A stretch of DNA of 64,000 bases, taken from the NCBI RefSeq assembly GCF_019396385.1, contig NZ_JAHKRN010000014.1, forward strand, positions 1-64,000, written 5' to 3'. The translations under genes were made by a program, and so were the position numbers. This DNA is from Nonomuraea harbinensis. GTDB taxonomy: Bacteria > Actinomycetota > Actinomycetes > Streptosporangiales > Streptosporangiaceae. The notes under the pieces were generated by a model. It was not told where the DNA came from, did not search any database, and saw only the letters and a program-made list of their open reading frames with translations. This document shows, piece after piece, positions 37,275-46,966 of this stretch (position 1 is its first letter; each line of letters opens with the position of its first letter).

Positions 37275-38107
37275 CGCGCGTCACCCGCCCCCGGGTCGAC
37301 CCGGGCGCGCAGGTGCTCGCCGACGGTGTTGAACGACAGGACGGTCAGGAACATGGCCGCGCACGGCACCAGCACGAGCTGGGGAGACATGGCCAGGAAG
37401 TCCTTGCCGGCGGCGATCATCGCGCCCCAGCTCGGCGCGGGCGGCGGGATGCCGACGCCCAGGAAGCTCAACGCGCCCTCCACCATGATCATGAGCGCGG
37501 CCATCACGACCGCGTACGAGGCCACCGGCGGCACGCAGCCGGGCATCAGCTCGCGGAACAGCAGGCGACCGTGCCCGGCGCCGAGCGCCTCGGCCGCCAC
37601 CACGTACTCCCGGTTCAGCCGGGCCAGCGCGGCCGCCTTGGCGAGCCGCGCGAACGGCGGGACGAACAGCAGCCCCAGGCTCGCCACCAGGGTGCCGACG
37701 CCGGGCCGCACGACGGCGGCGAGGGCGAGCAGCAGGAGCAGCGGAGGGAAGGCCAGGATCGCGTCCAGGACCACGCCGATGACCGACTCGGCGAAGCCGC
37801 GCAGGTAGGCGGCCAGCACGCCGAGCAACCCGCCGAGGACGGCCGCGAGGAGCGTCGCGCCGATGCTCACGGTCAGCGAGATCCGCGCCCCGTGGATCAG
37901 CCGGGACAGCACCGAGCGGCCGATGCCGTCCGTGCCGAGGATCTCGGGGAAGGAAGCGAACGGCGGCAGGTTCGGCCCGCCTACGGGGGCGTCGGGCGCG
38001 GGCAGCGGCAGCAGGCCCACGCCGAGTGCCAGCAGGCCGAGCAGGCCGAGCCAGCCGGAGGCCAGCCACAGAGCGGTGCCGCCGCGCCGGGTCGGAGTGT
38101 TCGTCAT
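37271..38107 (-). CDS. Oligopeptide-type ABC importer permease (OppC/DppC class)
   Basis: The 278-residue permease has about six membrane helices and the OppC-type motifs LGTDGIGRSVLSRLIHGARISL near the N-terminus and YVVAAEALGAGHGRLLFRELMPG as the EAA loop. It overlaps the OppB-type permease stop by four bases and the OppD gene start by four, so the whole importer is translated as a chain. Confidence 0.93.
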
Positions 38108-39081
38108 CGCGCCCGCGTCCTCGGGTCGAGCACCGTGTAGCCCAGGTCGACGAGCATGTTCACGACCACGTACGTGATCGCGACCAGCACCACCAGCCCC
38201 TGGATCACCGGGATGTCCTTGGCCGGGATGGACTGCAGCGCGAGCCCGCCCAGGCCGGGCAGCGCGAAGAGGCTCTCCACCACCACCGATCCGGCCAGCA
38301 GCCGGCCGAACACCACCGCCGCCATCGTCACCAGCGGCAGCGCCGACGGCCGCAGCACGTGGCGGAACAGGATGTAGCGGCGGGGCAGCCCGCGGGTGGC
38401 GGCGGTCCGCACGAAGTCCTCCCTGAGCGTGGCCACCACGTCGCCGCGCAGCAGGCGCAGCAGCGTGGGCGTCTCGCCGACTGCCAGCGCGACCGCGGGC
38501 AGGAACGCGAAGCGCAGGTTCTCGGCGAGCCCCGCCGACAGCGGAGCCCAGCCCGAGACCGGGAACCAGCCCGTCGTCAGGGCCAGCAGGTAGATGAGCA
38601 CGACCCCGGCGACGAACACCGGGATCGACATCAGCGCCGACGCCCCCGCCGTGACCACCCGGTCCAGCGGCCCGCCGACCCGGGCGCCGCTGTAGACGCC
38701 CAGCGGCACCGCGACCAGCAGGGAGATCCCCACCGCGAGCAGGGCGATCTCCAGCGTCACCGGCAGCCGCTCCAGGATCGTGCCGAGCACCGGCTGACCG
38801 GACTGGACGGACCGGCCCAGGTCGCCGGTGAGCAGCCCGCCGACCCAGTCCAGGTAGCGGACCGGGAACGGCCGGTCGAACCCGTACTCGGCGTCCATCG
38901 CGGCGAGCTGCTCGGGCGTGGCGGTCGGGCCGAGGATCGCCGCAGACGGCGAACCGGGCATCAGGTCGACCAGCGCCGCCGCGGCCAGCGTGACCAGCAG
39001 GAGCACGGCGAGGAGGTGGGCGGCGCGCCGCGCGGACCGGCCGAGCCGGACGCGCGGCGCGGCGAGAGCGCCGGCAGTCAT
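38104..39081 (-). CDS. Oligopeptide-type ABC importer permease (OppB/DppB class)
   Basis: The 325-residue permease starts with a signal-anchor helix, then the OppB-type periplasmic loop (MPGSPSAAILG, and YGFDRPFPVRYLDWVGGLLTGDLGRS). Later it carries EDFVRTAATRGLPRRYILFRHVLRP as the EAA loop. It lies four bases downstream of the binding protein gene and is coupled to the OppC-type gene. Confidence 0.93.
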   Translation of the reverse strand: MTAGALAAPRVRLGRSARRAAHLLAVLLLVTLAAAALVDLMPGSPSAAILGPTATPEQLAAMDAEYGFDRPFPVRYLDWVGGLLTGDLGRSVQSGQPVLGTILERLPVTLEIALLAVGISLLVAVPLGVYSGARVGGPLDRVVTAGASALMSIPVFVAGVVLIYLLALTTGWFPVSGWAPLSAGLAENLRFAFLPAVALAVGETPTLLRLLRGDVVATLREDFVRTAATRGLPRRYILFRHVLRPSALPLVTMAAVVFGRLLAGSVVVESLFALPGLGGLALQSIPAKDIPVIQGLVVLVAITYVVVNMLVDLGYTVLDPRTRAR

Positions 39082-39085
39082 GGGC

Positions 39086-40657
39086 TCAGCTCCCGGCCAG
39101 GCCGAGCCGGTCGTAGAGGAGGCAGCCGTCGCCGTGCAGGGTCAGCCCGCTCAGCTTGTCACTGTGCACGGTGTAGGCGACCTGCTGCCGGATGGGCAGC
39201 ACCGGCAGGTCGGCCACGACCAGCCGCTCCACCTCCGCGTACGCCTCGCGCCTGGCGCCCTCGTCGGAGCTGCCGCGGCCCATGTCGAGCGCGGCGTCGA
39301 CGTCCGGGTTCCGGTAGCCCATGTAGTTGGTCTGGCCGCCGCTGTGCAGCAGCTTGTACAGGTTCGGCTCGGGGTCGGCCACCGGCACGATCTGGGCCGA
39401 GAGCGCGAAGTCGCGGTTGGTGAACACCTGGCGGTCCAGCGAGGCGTTGTCCAGCACCTCGATCTCCACCTGGAGGTTCTTGAGCGTGCTGAGCCTGCTC
39501 TGCAGGTACTCGCTGGTACGGCGGAAGAACCCGCTCGCCGGCATGGAGATCGTGAACTTCAGCGGCTCGCCCGCGGCGGCCAGCTCGTCGAGCAGCTCCT
39601 GCGCCCGCGCCGTGTCCTGCTCCGGCATGACGCCGGTGCCCGGATGGAACGGCGACGAGGTCCCGTACAGGCTGTCGGGCGGCGTCGAGCCCGGGTCCAC
39701 GACCTGGGCCAGCTCCTTGGTGTCGAGCGCCAGCACCACGGCCTGGCGGGCGCGGAGGTCGTCGAAGGGCGGCTTCGCCGTGTTGAAGATCAGCATGGGG
39801 CCGCCGCCCGCCGGGGCCTTGGCGGCCTTGAGCCCGGAGCCTTCGGCTCGCGCCATGAACGACAGGTCGGAGCCGGGCACCGCGGCCTGGGCCTGTCCGC
39901 TGGCCACGGCGTTGATGCGCTGTGCCGGGTCGGCGATCACCTTGAAGGTGAGGGTGTCGAGCAGCGGCTTGCCCTGCTCGAAGTAGCCGGGGTTGCGCGC
40001 GAGCGTCATGTGGTCGTCGCGGACCCAGTCCTGGAGCGTGAACGGGCCGGCGCCGACGGGGTTCTGCGCGAACGCGGCGGCGTCCTTCTTGATGGCCGTG
40101 GGGGAGCCGATGTGGGTGAGGTTGGTGGCGATCACCCGGTCGAAGGCGTGGTTGGCCTCCTTCAGCTTGATCACCAGGGTGCGCGGGCCGACGGCCTCGA
40201 ACGTGACGCCCTCCAGCAGCGGGGCCAGCGGCGACTTGGTGTCTGGGTCCGCGATGCGCTCGTAGTTGAACTTGACGGCCTCGGCGTCGAGCGGGGTGCC
40301 GTCGGTGAAGGTCACGCCCTCGCGGAGCTTCATCGTCCACTCGACGCCGTCGTCGTCGGCCGTCAGGCTCTCGCCGATCCCGGGGTTGACCTTGCCGGTG
40401 CTGGTGTCGGACCAGAACAGGACACCGAAGATGGCCGAGAGCCGGTTGGCGTCACCCGACGGGGTCAGGTTGAACAGGTGGGCGGGGTCCAGCCCGCGGA
40501 CCGCCTCGACGCCCAGGACGACGGTGGCGGCGCTGCCCGAGCCGGTCGCCGGGGTGTCTCCCTGCGGCTGGGTGCCTGCTGAGCAGGCGGCGGACAGGAA
40601 GATCAAGGCACCGGCGGCAGCCGCCGCCGTCCTTTTCAGCACGGGTGTTTTCGGCAC
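39086..40657 (-). CDS. Extracellular solute-binding lipoprotein, family 5 (DppA/OppA type)
   Basis: The 523-residue binding protein has a lipobox ending at Cys25 (FLSAAC). Family 5 landmarks are GIGESLTADDDGVEWTMKLREGVTFTDGTPLDAEAVKFNYER, PVGAGPFTLQDW, and PVLPIRQQVAYTVHS near the end. Such proteins bind peptides, nickel chelates, sugars or opines. The neighbours encode the cognate permeases and ATPases, then PrpD and CapA, so the ligand may be a peptide-like or amide-linked acid. Its promoter region faces that of the ADP-forming synthetase across a 219-bp gap. Confidence 0.93.
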   Translation of the reverse strand: MPKTPVLKRTAAAAAGALIFLSAACSAGTQPQGDTPATGSGSAATVVLGVEAVRGLDPAHLFNLTPSGDANRLSAIFGVLFWSDTSTGKVNPGIGESLTADDDGVEWTMKLREGVTFTDGTPLDAEAVKFNYERIADPDTKSPLAPLLEGVTFEAVGPRTLVIKLKEANHAFDRVIATNLTHIGSPTAIKKDAAAFAQNPVGAGPFTLQDWVRDDHMTLARNPGYFEQGKPLLDTLTFKVIADPAQRINAVASGQAQAAVPGSDLSFMARAEGSGLKAAKAPAGGGPMLIFNTAKPPFDDLRARQAVVLALDTKELAQVVDPGSTPPDSLYGTSSPFHPGTGVMPEQDTARAQELLDELAAAGEPLKFTISMPASGFFRRTSEYLQSRLSTLKNLQVEIEVLDNASLDRQVFTNRDFALSAQIVPVADPEPNLYKLLHSGGQTNYMGYRNPDVDAALDMGRGSSDEGARREAYAEVERLVVADLPVLPIRQQVAYTVHSDKLSGLTLHGDGCLLYDRLGLAGS

Positions 40658-40776
40658 GGGTCACCCCACGGAGAGTGCTTAGGAGCCGGCGGCCCCGGCA
40701 ATCGGGGCCGCCCCAGAAGGTTTTCCTATGTGTAACACATGACACATCGAGCGTAAATAGATATGCCTCATGTCAT

Positions 40777-40848
40777 GCTTCCGTATACTTCTACAGCTCT
40801 CGCTTGAGTGCGCAGTTAACTTGACGAGCGAAGCAATAAATGTCTACT
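40777..40848 (+). promoter_or_regulatory. Promoter region of the ADP-forming synthetase operon
   Basis: TTGACG (40821-40826) and TCTACT (40843-40848) are 16 bp apart. The AAATGTCTA overlapping the -10 and the TTGAGG after it match the promoter at 14654-14681. Upstream, GCTTCCGTATAC (40777-40788) matches one half of the PaaX-gene operator read on the other strand. The region should also contain the promoter for the divergent family 5 binding protein. Confidence 0.55.
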
Positions 40849-40876
40849 TTGAGGTGTCCGTGAGAGGGAGGTGCTC

Positions 40877-43015
40877 GTGAGCCTGTGGCCGCTGTTCAAC
40901 CCCGCGAGCGTGGCGGTCGTCGGGGCCTCCGCCACGCCGGGCAAGGCGGGCGACGCCATGATGAGATCGCTGGCCGGCCTGCCCGGGCGGCTGCATCCGG
41001 TCAACCCGCGCGGCGGGCACATCGCCGGACTCCGGGCCTACCCGTCCGTCACCGGCATCCCGGAGTCCGTCGACCTGGCCGTGCTCGTCGTGCCGCCCGC
41101 CGCCGTGCCGGCCGCCCTGGAGGAGTGCGGGCAGGCCGGCGTGCGCGCCGCAGTCATCTGCGCCGGCGGTTTCGCCGAGAGCGGCGCCGCCGGGATTGAG
41201 CTGCAGGAGCGGGTACGGGCCATCGCCCGCGCGCACGGCATCCGAGTCCTCGGGCCCAACACCTCCGGCTTCATGAACCCTTCGGCTGGAGTGGCGGCGA
41301 ACTTCCTGCCCGGCGTTTCCGAGCTGCGGCCGGGGCCGGCCGCCTTCGTCGCGCAGAGCGGCGGCGTCAACCTCGCCCTGTCCTTCCTCGCCGCGGCCGA
41401 AGGGCTCGGCCTGCGGCTCGGCGTCGGCCTCGGCAACGCCGTCGACGTCGGCTTCCACCACGTGCTCGACCACCTCGCCGACGACGAGGGCTGCCGCGTG
41501 GTCGGCCTGCACGTCGAGGGCGTGACCGAGGGGCGCGCGCTCTGCGAGGCCGTCGACCGGCTCAGCGCGCGCAAGCCCGTCGTGGCGCTCAAGGTCGGCC
41601 GCGCGGATGTCGGCGACTTCGCCCGGTCCCACACCGGGGCGCTGACCGGTGACTACGCCCTCACGCGGGCCGCACTGGCCCAGGCGGGCGCGGTCGTCGC
41701 CGACGACCCGACCGAGCTGGTCGACGCCATGCGCGCGCTCGCCGCCCGGCGGGTCCGCCCCCGCGCCCGCCCCGGCATCGGGCTGGTGACCGGGCAGGCC
41801 GGGCCGGGCCTCATCATCGCCGACACCCTGCGCGGCAGCGGGGTCTCGCTGCCCGAGCTCGCCGACGCCACCACGCGCCGCCTGGGCGAGCTGCTGCCGC
41901 CGCTGACGTACCAGCGCAACCCCGTCGACACCGGCCGCCCCGCCGAGACGTTCGCCGACGTGGTGGCGGCCGTCGCGGCCGACCCCGGCGTGGCCGCGCT
42001 CGTGATCCACGCCCTCGACGAACCCGGCGCCCTCGATCCGGTCGCCGCCGTCAAGGCCGTCCCCGACACGTTGCCCGTCCTCTACGCCTCCGGCGGCCCC
42101 GCACCCATCCTGGACACTCGCGGGCAGGAACTGTCCGCACTCGGCGTCCCCCTCTTCCGCTCTCCCGACCGCGCGGCCCGGGCCGCCCGTGCCCTCATCA
42201 CCGACGCCACCACCCGGCACCGCCTCTCCCGCACGGCGGAGGGTTCCGACGGCGCGGCCCTCGCCGCCGATGTCCGCCCCCGTCCTTCCCACTCGCCGGT
42301 GGGCGGCGGAGGGGGAGGCGCCTCCGGCGAGGCGGCGGACGCCGGTGATCGGGCGCCGGATGAGTACGGGGCGAAGGCGGTGCTGGCCGCGGCCGGGATC
42401 CGGGTGCCCGAAGGACGTGCCTGCGCGGATCGGGAGCAGGCCGGGCGGGCGCTGCTGGAGCTGGGCGGGCCGGTCGTGGTCAAGATCCTGGACGCCTCCG
42501 TGACGCACAAGTCCGATCACGGCGGGGTGCGCACCGGCGTCCGTACCCAGGACGACCTGGGGGTCGCGCTGGACGCGCTGGACGGGCTCGCCGCCCGGCT
42601 CAGGATCCGTCCTCGGTACCTCGTGGAGCGCCAGGCGCCACCGGGCCCGGAGCTGATCGTCGGCGGTCTCCGTGACCCCGCGTTCGGCCCGGTGGTGCTG
42701 CTCGCGCTCGGCGGCGTAGGCGTCGAGCTGGCCCCGGACCCGATACTCCGCCTGGCCCCGCTCTCCCGGGCCGACGCCGAGGAGATGGCCGGGTCACTCC
42801 CGGCGCCGCTGCTCGCCGGCTACCGGGGCGCGCCGCCTGTCGACGTCGACGCCGTCGCGGACGTCCTGCTCGCCGCAGCCGCGATCCTCACCTCCCGCAC
42901 CGACATCGCCGAACTCGACATCAACCCGCTGCGGCTGACCCCCGAGGGCCCGGTCGCCCTGGACGCCCTCATCGTGGGCGGCCGGCAGTCTTCTCGAAAG
43001 GACACCGATGACTGA
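40877..43015 (+). CDS. ADP-forming acyl-CoA synthetase (fused alpha-beta)
   Basis: The 712-residue protein carries the full domain set of NDP-forming acyl-CoA synthetases: a CoA-binding Rossmann domain (ASVAVVGASATPGKAGDAMM), two succinyl-CoA synthetase-like domains, and an ATP-grasp domain after residue 490 (AAGIRVPEGRA, VVVKILDASVTHKSDHGGVRTGV). The phospho-relay His is His252 in RSHTGALTGDYAL. It makes acyl-CoA from acid, CoA and ATP, or runs in reverse to make ATP. A Gly-rich linker (PVGGGGGGASGEAADAGD) joins the halves. I chose GTG 40877 since AGGGAGG lies five bases upstream; GTG 40871 lies within that site. It overlaps the monooxygenase by eight bases. Confidence 0.9.
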   Translation: MSLWPLFNPASVAVVGASATPGKAGDAMMRSLAGLPGRLHPVNPRGGHIAGLRAYPSVTGIPESVDLAVLVVPPAAVPAALEECGQAGVRAAVICAGGFAESGAAGIELQERVRAIARAHGIRVLGPNTSGFMNPSAGVAANFLPGVSELRPGPAAFVAQSGGVNLALSFLAAAEGLGLRLGVGLGNAVDVGFHHVLDHLADDEGCRVVGLHVEGVTEGRALCEAVDRLSARKPVVALKVGRADVGDFARSHTGALTGDYALTRAALAQAGAVVADDPTELVDAMRALAARRVRPRARPGIGLVTGQAGPGLIIADTLRGSGVSLPELADATTRRLGELLPPLTYQRNPVDTGRPAETFADVVAAVAADPGVAALVIHALDEPGALDPVAAVKAVPDTLPVLYASGGPAPILDTRGQELSALGVPLFRSPDRAARAARALITDATTRHRLSRTAEGSDGAALAADVRPRPSHSPVGGGGGGASGEAADAGDRAPDEYGAKAVLAAAGIRVPEGRACADREQAGRALLELGGPVVVKILDASVTHKSDHGGVRTGVRTQDDLGVALDALDGLAARLRIRPRYLVERQAPPGPELIVGGLRDPAFGPVVLLALGGVGVELAPDPILRLAPLSRADAEEMAGSLPAPLLAGYRGAPPVDVDAVADVLLAAAAILTSRTDIAELDINPLRLTPEGPVALDALIVGGRQSSRKDTDD

Positions 43016-44234
43016 AAGCGCGGCCGGCCGGAACCACCGGCCGGTGATCGTGGTCGGAGCCGGCCCGGTAGGCCTCAGCGCGGCGCTCGCGCTGCGCGCC
43101 CTCGGCCGCCCCGCCACGGTCCTGGAGGCGGGAGAGCAGGACAGGCTGCGGCCGGGCAGCCGCGCCATCTTCGTCCACCGGGCCACCCTGGAGATCCTCG
43201 ACCGGTCCCATCCCGGCCTGGCGCACGACCTCGCCGCCCAAGGCCTCCTCTGGCACACCAAACGCACCTACTACGCCGGCGACGAGGTATTCAGCCGCAG
43301 CTACGCCCCGCCGCCCCCCGGCAAGCTGCCGCACTTCACCAGCCTGCCGCAGGTGGAGACCGAGCGGCTGCTCCTGCAGGCGTGCAAGGCCGCCGGCGTC
43401 GAGTTCGCCTGGAACCAGGAGGTGACCGCGGCCGCCACCGGCGAGACCGGCGTCACCCTCACCACCGGCGACGGCACGCGCTGGCAGGCCGACTACGTGA
43501 TCGCCGCCGACGGCGCCCGCTCGGCGGTCCGCGAGTCGCTCGGCATCGAGCTGCGCGGCAGCCGGTCGGACGGCTGGTACATCGTCGTGGACACCGAGGA
43601 GGACCCCGGCAACCCCCTGCCGGTGGAGCGGATCTTCCACTACGCGCACCCGGCGGTCGACGGGCGGAACGTGCTGCTGGTGCCGTTCGCCGGGGGCTGG
43701 CGGGTGGACCTGCAACTGCACGACCACGACGATCCCGAACGGCTCAGCCGGGGCGAGGGCCTGCGCGAGTGGCTGAGCGCCGTCATGCCCGCCCCGTACG
43801 CCGGACGGGTGACCTGGGCGTCCACGTACCGGTTCCTCCAGGTGATCGCCGAGAGCTTCACCGATCCGCACCACCGGGTGCTGCTGACAGGCGAGGCGGC
43901 CCACCTGTTCGCGCCGTTCGGGGCGCGCGGCATGAACTCCGGCGTCCCCGACGCCGAGGCCGCCGCGAACGCGGTCCATCTGGCGCTGGCCGCCGGAGCG
44001 CCGGCCCGCGCCGCCGCGGCGGTGGCCGAGTTCGCGCTCTCGCGCAGGCGCTCCGCCGAGCACAACTGCGACGCCGCCGGCGCCGCGCTGGCCCACCTGC
44101 GCCCCGGCCCGGAGGAGCGCGCCAAACTGGAGGCCGCGGCCGCCAGCGACGACCCGAGCATGGGCCACTGGCTCGACACCGCCCCGTACGGACCCCGCGA
44201 GGCGGCGCCCGGCAACACCATCTACAAGTACTGA
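43008..44234 (+). CDS. FAD-dependent aromatic-type monooxygenase
   Basis: The 408-residue flavoprotein of the PHBH/UbiH-like class has GAGPVG (17-22), the DG motif VIAADGARSAVRESLG, and LLTGEAAHLFAPFGARGMNSG near residue 290, where most members have GD and this one has GE. GARGMNSGVPDAEAAANAV is typical of phenol and polyketide hydroxylases. It should use NAD(P)H and O2 to hydroxylate an aromatic or enol substrate. It sits between the ADP-forming synthetase and the thiolase-like gene with minimal spacing, so it probably works on an acid or CoA thioester of the same pathway. Confidence 0.88.
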   Translation: MTESAAGRNHRPVIVVGAGPVGLSAALALRALGRPATVLEAGEQDRLRPGSRAIFVHRATLEILDRSHPGLAHDLAAQGLLWHTKRTYYAGDEVFSRSYAPPPPGKLPHFTSLPQVETERLLLQACKAAGVEFAWNQEVTAAATGETGVTLTTGDGTRWQADYVIAADGARSAVRESLGIELRGSRSDGWYIVVDTEEDPGNPLPVERIFHYAHPAVDGRNVLLVPFAGGWRVDLQLHDHDDPERLSRGEGLREWLSAVMPAPYAGRVTWASTYRFLQVIAESFTDPHHRVLLTGEAAHLFAPFGARGMNSGVPDAEAAANAVHLALAAGAPARAAAAVAEFALSRRRSAEHNCDAAGAALAHLRPGPEERAKLEAAAASDDPSMGHWLDTAPYGPREAAPGNTIYKY

Positions 44235-44244
44235 GGGGAAGCCG

Positions 44245-45426
44245 ATGAAACTGCGGAACAGCGCCATCCCGCTGGCCTGGTCGTCGCCGTTCGCCCGCTG
44301 GCAGGGGCCGCTGGCCGAGTTCGGCAGCCTCGACCTCGCCGTCGACGTCGCCGCCCGCGGGCTGTCGGCGGCGGGCTTCGACACCGGCCGCGTCGGCGGG
44401 CTCGTCCTCGGCATGACGGTGCCGCAGCACACCTCGTTCTACGGCGCCCCCACGGTCGCCGCCCGTCTCGGCCTGGACGCGGTCACCGGCCCGATGATCG
44501 CGCAGGCGTGCGCCACCTCGGCCGCTGTCGTGCAGGCCGCCGCCACGCAGGTGGAGAGCGGCGCGCACGAGGTGATGCTGGCCGTCGCCACCGACCGCAC
44601 CAGCAACGGCCCGCTCATGATCTACCCGTCAGGCGCCGGCGCGGGCGGCGCCCCCGTCAGCGAGCACTGGGTGCTCGACCCGATGCGCGGCGACCCGTCC
44701 ACCGGCCAGTCCATGCTGGACACCGGCGAGAACGTGGCCGCCGACGAGGGCTACACCCGCGAGGAGATCGACGAGGTCGCCCTGCTCCGCCATGAGCAGT
44801 ACCGCGCCGCCCGCGCCTTCCGCGACCGCTTCCTGGTGGAGGCGCACGTGCCGCGCCGCAAGGGCGCCGTCACCGTGGTCGCCGAGGACCACGGCGTGCA
44901 CGACACCACCGCCGAGGGCCTGGCCAAGCTGTCGCCCGTCACCCCCGGCGGGGTGATCACGTACGGCTCCCAGACCCATCCGGCGGACGGCACGGCCGGC
45001 ATGGTCGTCGCCCGCGCCGAGGTGGCGCGCGAGCTGAGCGGGGGAAAGGGCGTGGCCCGGCTGCTGTCCGTGGCCTTCGCCCGGGTAGAGCGCGCCCGGA
45101 TGCCCAAGGCTCCGGTCCCGGCCGCCCGCGCCGCCCTGCGCGACGCCGGTCTGGACATCGCCGGCATCGACGTGGTGACCACACACAACCCGTTCGCCGT
45201 GAACGACCTCTACTTCTCCCGGCAGACCGGGTTCCCGCTGGACCGGATGAACCCGTACGGATCGAGCCTGGTCTACGGTCACCCGCAGGGGCCGACGGGC
45301 GCGCGCGCCATCGCCGAGCTGATCGAGGCGCTGCGCGCACGCGGCGGCGGGCGCGGCCTGTTCACCGGCTGCGCGGCCGGGGACACCGCGGGCGCGGTGG
45401 TCGTCGAGGTCGGCGACTCCTCATGA
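44245..45426 (+). CDS. Thiolase-superfamily protein with altered catalytic motifs
   Basis: The 393-residue protein has the thiolase fold landmarks: an active Cys in MIAQACATSAAVVQAAA (Cys89), and a glycine-rich PYGSSLVYGHPQGPTGARA corresponding to the GGAIALGHPxGxSGxR motif. The second catalytic motif reads THNPFAVND instead of NEAFA, and the last Cys motif reads FTGCAAGDTAG instead of CxGGGxG. It retains Cys, His and Cys, but the Glu of the NEAF/HEAF loop is lost. It may cleave an unusual beta-ketoacyl-CoA or act as a condensing enzyme. GGGAAG before the ATG; 10 bp after the monooxygenase, in one operon. Confidence 0.82.
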   Translation: MKLRNSAIPLAWSSPFARWQGPLAEFGSLDLAVDVAARGLSAAGFDTGRVGGLVLGMTVPQHTSFYGAPTVAARLGLDAVTGPMIAQACATSAAVVQAAATQVESGAHEVMLAVATDRTSNGPLMIYPSGAGAGGAPVSEHWVLDPMRGDPSTGQSMLDTGENVAADEGYTREEIDEVALLRHEQYRAARAFRDRFLVEAHVPRRKGAVTVVAEDHGVHDTTAEGLAKLSPVTPGGVITYGSQTHPADGTAGMVVARAEVARELSGGKGVARLLSVAFARVERARMPKAPVPAARAALRDAGLDIAGIDVVTTHNPFAVNDLYFSRQTGFPLDRMNPYGSSLVYGHPQGPTGARAIAELIEALRARGGGRGLFTGCAAGDTAGAVVVEVGDSS

Positions 45427-45463
45427 CGGCGAGCGAGGCGGGGTCGGCGGGAAGCCGTGACGC

Positions 45464-46510
45464 TCAGGCGGGGGTGATGACGGCGCGGCCGGAGATCTCG
45501 CCGTTCTCCAGCCGGTGATACGCCTCCACGGCGCGCTCCAGCGGGAACGTGGTCACCTCCGCGGTGATCAGCCCGCGGGCCGCGAGGTCCAGCACCTCGA
45601 TCAGCTCCGGCCTGGTGCCCCAGTACGTCGACTGCACCGACACCTCGTACGGTGGCGAGCCGAACGTCACCGGCAGCGCGCCCCCGGCGATGCCGACGAT
45701 GGTCACATCACCGAGCATCCGCGCGACCGCGCCCGCCAGGGCCAGCGTCTCCTGCGCGCCCACGCAGTCGACGACCACGTCCGCGCCCCGGCCGCCGGTG
45801 GCCTCGCGGATCTCCGCCGCCGCCCGCTCGCCCGGCGCGACCGCCTGGTCGGCGCCGTGCCGCAGCGCGCTGGCGCGGGCCTGCTCGCGGGTGTCGACGG
45901 CGATCACCCGGGCGGCCGTCGTCGCCTTGAGTATCTGCACCGCCATGTGGCCGAGGCCGCCGACCCCGATCACCACGGCCGTGCTGCCCGGCGGCAGCTT
46001 CGTCCACGACCGGCGCACCGCGTGGTACGGCGTCAGCGCGGCGTCGGTCAGCGGGGCCGCGGCCACCGGGTCGAGCCCGTCGGGCAGTGGCACCAGGAGC
46101 CGGGCGTCGGGCACGAGCAACAGGTCGGCCATGCCGCCGTCGAGCCCGAGCCCGCCGCCGCCCCCGGGCACCGGCGCGCCCGCCGGGTTCTCGCAGTAGT
46201 TCTCGACGCCGAGCCGGCAGCGGTCGCAGACCCCGCAGCCCCACGGCCCGTAGACGGCCACCGGCAGTCCCGGCTCCACGCCGGCGACGCCCGCGCCGAC
46301 CGCGTGCACCCAGCCCGCGTTCTCGTGGCCGAGAGTGAAGGGCGGCTCCCAGGGCAGGCCGCCCGTGAAGTCGCGCATCAGGTGCAGGTCGGAGTGGCAG
46401 GCGCCGGCTCCGCCCACCTTGACCACCACCTGCCCCGGCCCCGGCACGGGATCGGGCACCTCCACCAGTTCGGGCTCGGACTTCCAGGCCGGCAACCGCA
46501 ACGCGCGCAT
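45464..46510 (-). CDS. Zinc-dependent alcohol dehydrogenase (MDR family)
   Basis: The 348-residue MDR enzyme has catalytic zinc ligands Cys38 (GACHSD) and His61-Glu62 (GHENAGWV). Structural-zinc cysteines are at 92, 95, 98 and 106 ([15 protein letters not shown]), and the nucleotide motif is [13 protein letters not shown]. It oxidises alcohols, or reduces aldehydes, with NAD(H); NADP use is less likely because VIAVDTREQ carries an acid after strand 2. ATG 46510 is preceded by GGGAGGT; the frame stays open 17 codons upstream without a better site. It is convergent with the thiolase-like gene and may supply or remove an aldehyde of the pathway. Confidence 0.92.
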   Translation of the reverse strand: MRALRLPAWKSEPELVEVPDPVPGPGQVVVKVGGAGACHSDLHLMRDFTGGLPWEPPFTLGHENAGWVHAVGAGVAGVEPGLPVAVYGPWGCGVCDRCRLGVENYCENPAGAPVPGGGGGLGLDGGMADLLLVPDARLLVPLPDGLDPVAAAPLTDAALTPYHAVRRSWTKLPPGSTAVVIGVGGLGHMAVQILKATTAARVIAVDTREQARASALRHGADQAVAPGERAAAEIREATGGRGADVVVDCVGAQETLALAGAVARMLGDVTIVGIAGGALPVTFGSPPYEVSVQSTYWGTRPELIEVLDLAARGLITAEVTTFPLERAVEAYHRLENGEISGRAVITPA

Positions 46511-46580
46511 CCACGCCACCTCCCGGCCCTGTCGTACCCATGACAGAGCCGGGCATCTCACCCGTATGCCATCGAAAGCG

Positions 46581-46805
46581 TCAGCGGCGTTCGCTGTACG
46601 GGGCGATGGTGATCTTGTCGACGATCGGGGCGTGGCGGGAGCGCAGCAGGACCCTGGGGAAGGTGTCCGACGCGTACGTCTCGCCGTCGAAGTTCGGCAG
46701 TTCCTGCGCCGCGAACCGTACCGTGTTCGTCCCCTTCCTCAGCTCCACCGGCACCGTCAGCTCCCAGAAGTTGTTCGCGTGGAAGCTCCGGGAGTAACCC
46801 GGCCC
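46581..46805 (-). pseudogene. C-terminal fragment of a carbohydrate-binding protein gene
   Basis: On the minus strand a 74-residue reading runs from just after an in-frame stop (46806-46808) to a stop at 46581-46583. It contains FHANNFWELTVPVELRKGTN, RFAAQELPNFDGETYASDT and APIVDKITIAPYSERR. The alternation of strands and the ending resemble the last half of a CBM35/CBM6-like carbohydrate-binding module, as found at the C-terminus of secreted glycosidases. No start codon, signal or upstream part is present. It looks like the leftover 3' end of a deleted gene, which would explain why the LacI regulator next to it has no sugar genes. Confidence 0.65.
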
Positions 46806-46938
46806 TCATGAGGGCCGGCACAAGGGTCCTTATTTGTGTGAGCGCTGACATCTCAAGTCGGGAATCGTTCGCCGGACGACGGAAGTTTCGCGTAGATTAC
46901 GTAGCCGCGCGCGGCGCGTCAATGGGTCGGCAGAGATT

Positions 46939-46952
46939 TCGAACCGGTTCGA
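46939..46952. promoter_or_regulatory. LacI-family operator upstream of the LacI gene
   Basis: TCGAACCGGTTCGA is a perfect 14-bp palindrome with the central CG typical of LacI/GalR operators. It ends 14 bp before the LacI ATG at 46967, overlapping the ribosome-binding zone, so autorepression is likely. Confidence 0.75.
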
Positions 46953-46966
46953 TTATGGAGACGAGA

